A stretch of 6,947 bases of DNA from an uncultured Victivallaceae bacterium (GTDB taxonomy: Bacteria > Verrucomicrobiota > Lentisphaeria > Victivallales > Victivallaceae). Where the stretch lies: NCBI GenBank assembly GCA_934663655.1, contig CAKUKT010000139.1, forward strand, positions 1 through 6,947, in the 5' to 3' direction. A model generated the notes under the pieces. The model saw nothing but the letters and a program-made list of their open reading frames with translations. It was not told the origin of the DNA and made no database searches. This document shows positions 6,689 to 6,947 of the stretch, piece after piece (the first letter of the stretch is position 1; each line of letters starts with the position of its first letter). The position numbers and the translations under genes are program-made.

Positions 6689-6947
6689 TCATTCATTCAC
6701 CTGGCGGCGCATCTCCTCCCAGTCGATCGAACGCAGCAGCCGGGGAATGTTGCGGTAGTAGAAACGGTGATGTCCGAACCGGGGATCGAGCAATTCATCG
6801 ACCGCCTGCTCCACACTCCATCCCTCAAACAGAATCCGGTATCCCGCCACCACCGCGCCGGTGCGGTCGGAACCATGCCAGCAATGAATCAGAAGCGGTT
6901 TTTCGGCTTTCCGAACAATCCGCAGCGCGGACAATAACTCATTCCGG
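6689..6947 (-). CDS. Dual-specificity / Siw14-like tyrosine phosphatase, C-terminal part (cut by the window edge)
   Basis: The frame stays open to the right edge and gives 85 residues up to a TGA at 6691-6689, so this is the C-terminal part of a longer protein; a TTG at 6934 is not a credible start. The fragment contains the cysteine-phosphatase signature HCWHGSDRTG, in which the nucleophile Cys (codon 6883-6881) and the Arg form C-x5-R. It then has a helix continuing into GYRILFEGWSVEQAVDELL and the pattern FGHHRFYYRNIPRLL. These match small bacterial dual-specificity phosphatases of the Siw14/Y_phosphatase2 kind, which act on phosphotyrosine, phosphoinositides or inositol pyrophosphates in characterised members. 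The general-acid Asp and the N-terminus lie outside the window, so signal peptides cannot be judged. The downstream URO-D-like gene follows after 39 bp on the same strand. Catalytic residues within the fragment are intact; the substrate is unknown. Confidence 0.88.
   Translation of the reverse strand, partial: RNELLSALRIVRKAEKPLLIHCWHGSDRTGAVVAGYRILFEGWSVEQAVDELLDPRFGHHRFYYRNIPRLLRSIDWEEMRRQVNE

Noticed and set aside
1..6947. CRISPR, mobile element, tRNA/rRNA, toxin-antitoxin or defence genes
   Set aside because: No spaced direct repeats, transposase motifs, tRNA-like folds or defence-family signatures were seen on either strand.

Overview
This is a GC-rich, gene-dense bacterial chromosome segment with ordinary housekeeping content. 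The protein set points tentatively to the PVC superphylum, perhaps Lentisphaerota/Victivallales-like. The basis is a ten-residue-level family resemblance: an archaeal-type ApgM/'proposed homoserine kinase' protein, and a lone uroporphyrinogen-decarboxylase-like protein with no haem genes beside it. This placement is inference from family resemblance and has not been checked by any search.

Left part (104-4110, + strand): four tightly packed genes form a probable operon. They encode the membrane protease FtsH, a small DUF167/YggU-family protein, a metal-dependent phosphoglycerate-mutase-like enzyme (ApgM, or the related proposed homoserine kinase), and the RecA modulator RecX. The ftsH/DUF167 junction overlaps by 20 bp. 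The next two junctions are ATGA stop/start overlaps without a visible Shine-Dalgarno sequence, so translation of apgM and recX is probably coupled to the gene before. The genes have no obvious shared pathway.

Middle (4111-5545, + strand): a 124-bp spacer with only weak signals and tiny ORFs leads into a major facilitator superfamily transporter of unknown substrate. A perfect 9-bp inverted repeat lies in the 36 bp between its stop codon and that of the convergent gene, and probably ends transcription from both sides.

Right part (5582-6947, - strand): an incomplete dual-specificity/Siw14-like tyrosine phosphatase runs in from the right edge. It is followed 39 bp later by a 355-aa uroporphyrinogen-decarboxylase-superfamily protein of unknown reaction. 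The two are probably co-transcribed.

I found no RNA gene, insertion sequence, CRISPR array, prophage or defence system. I see no strong evidence of an undescribed system. The best leads are the identity of the ApgM-like enzyme, the URO-D-like protein with an altered metal-site motif paired with a phosphatase, and the small ORFs ahead of the transporter.
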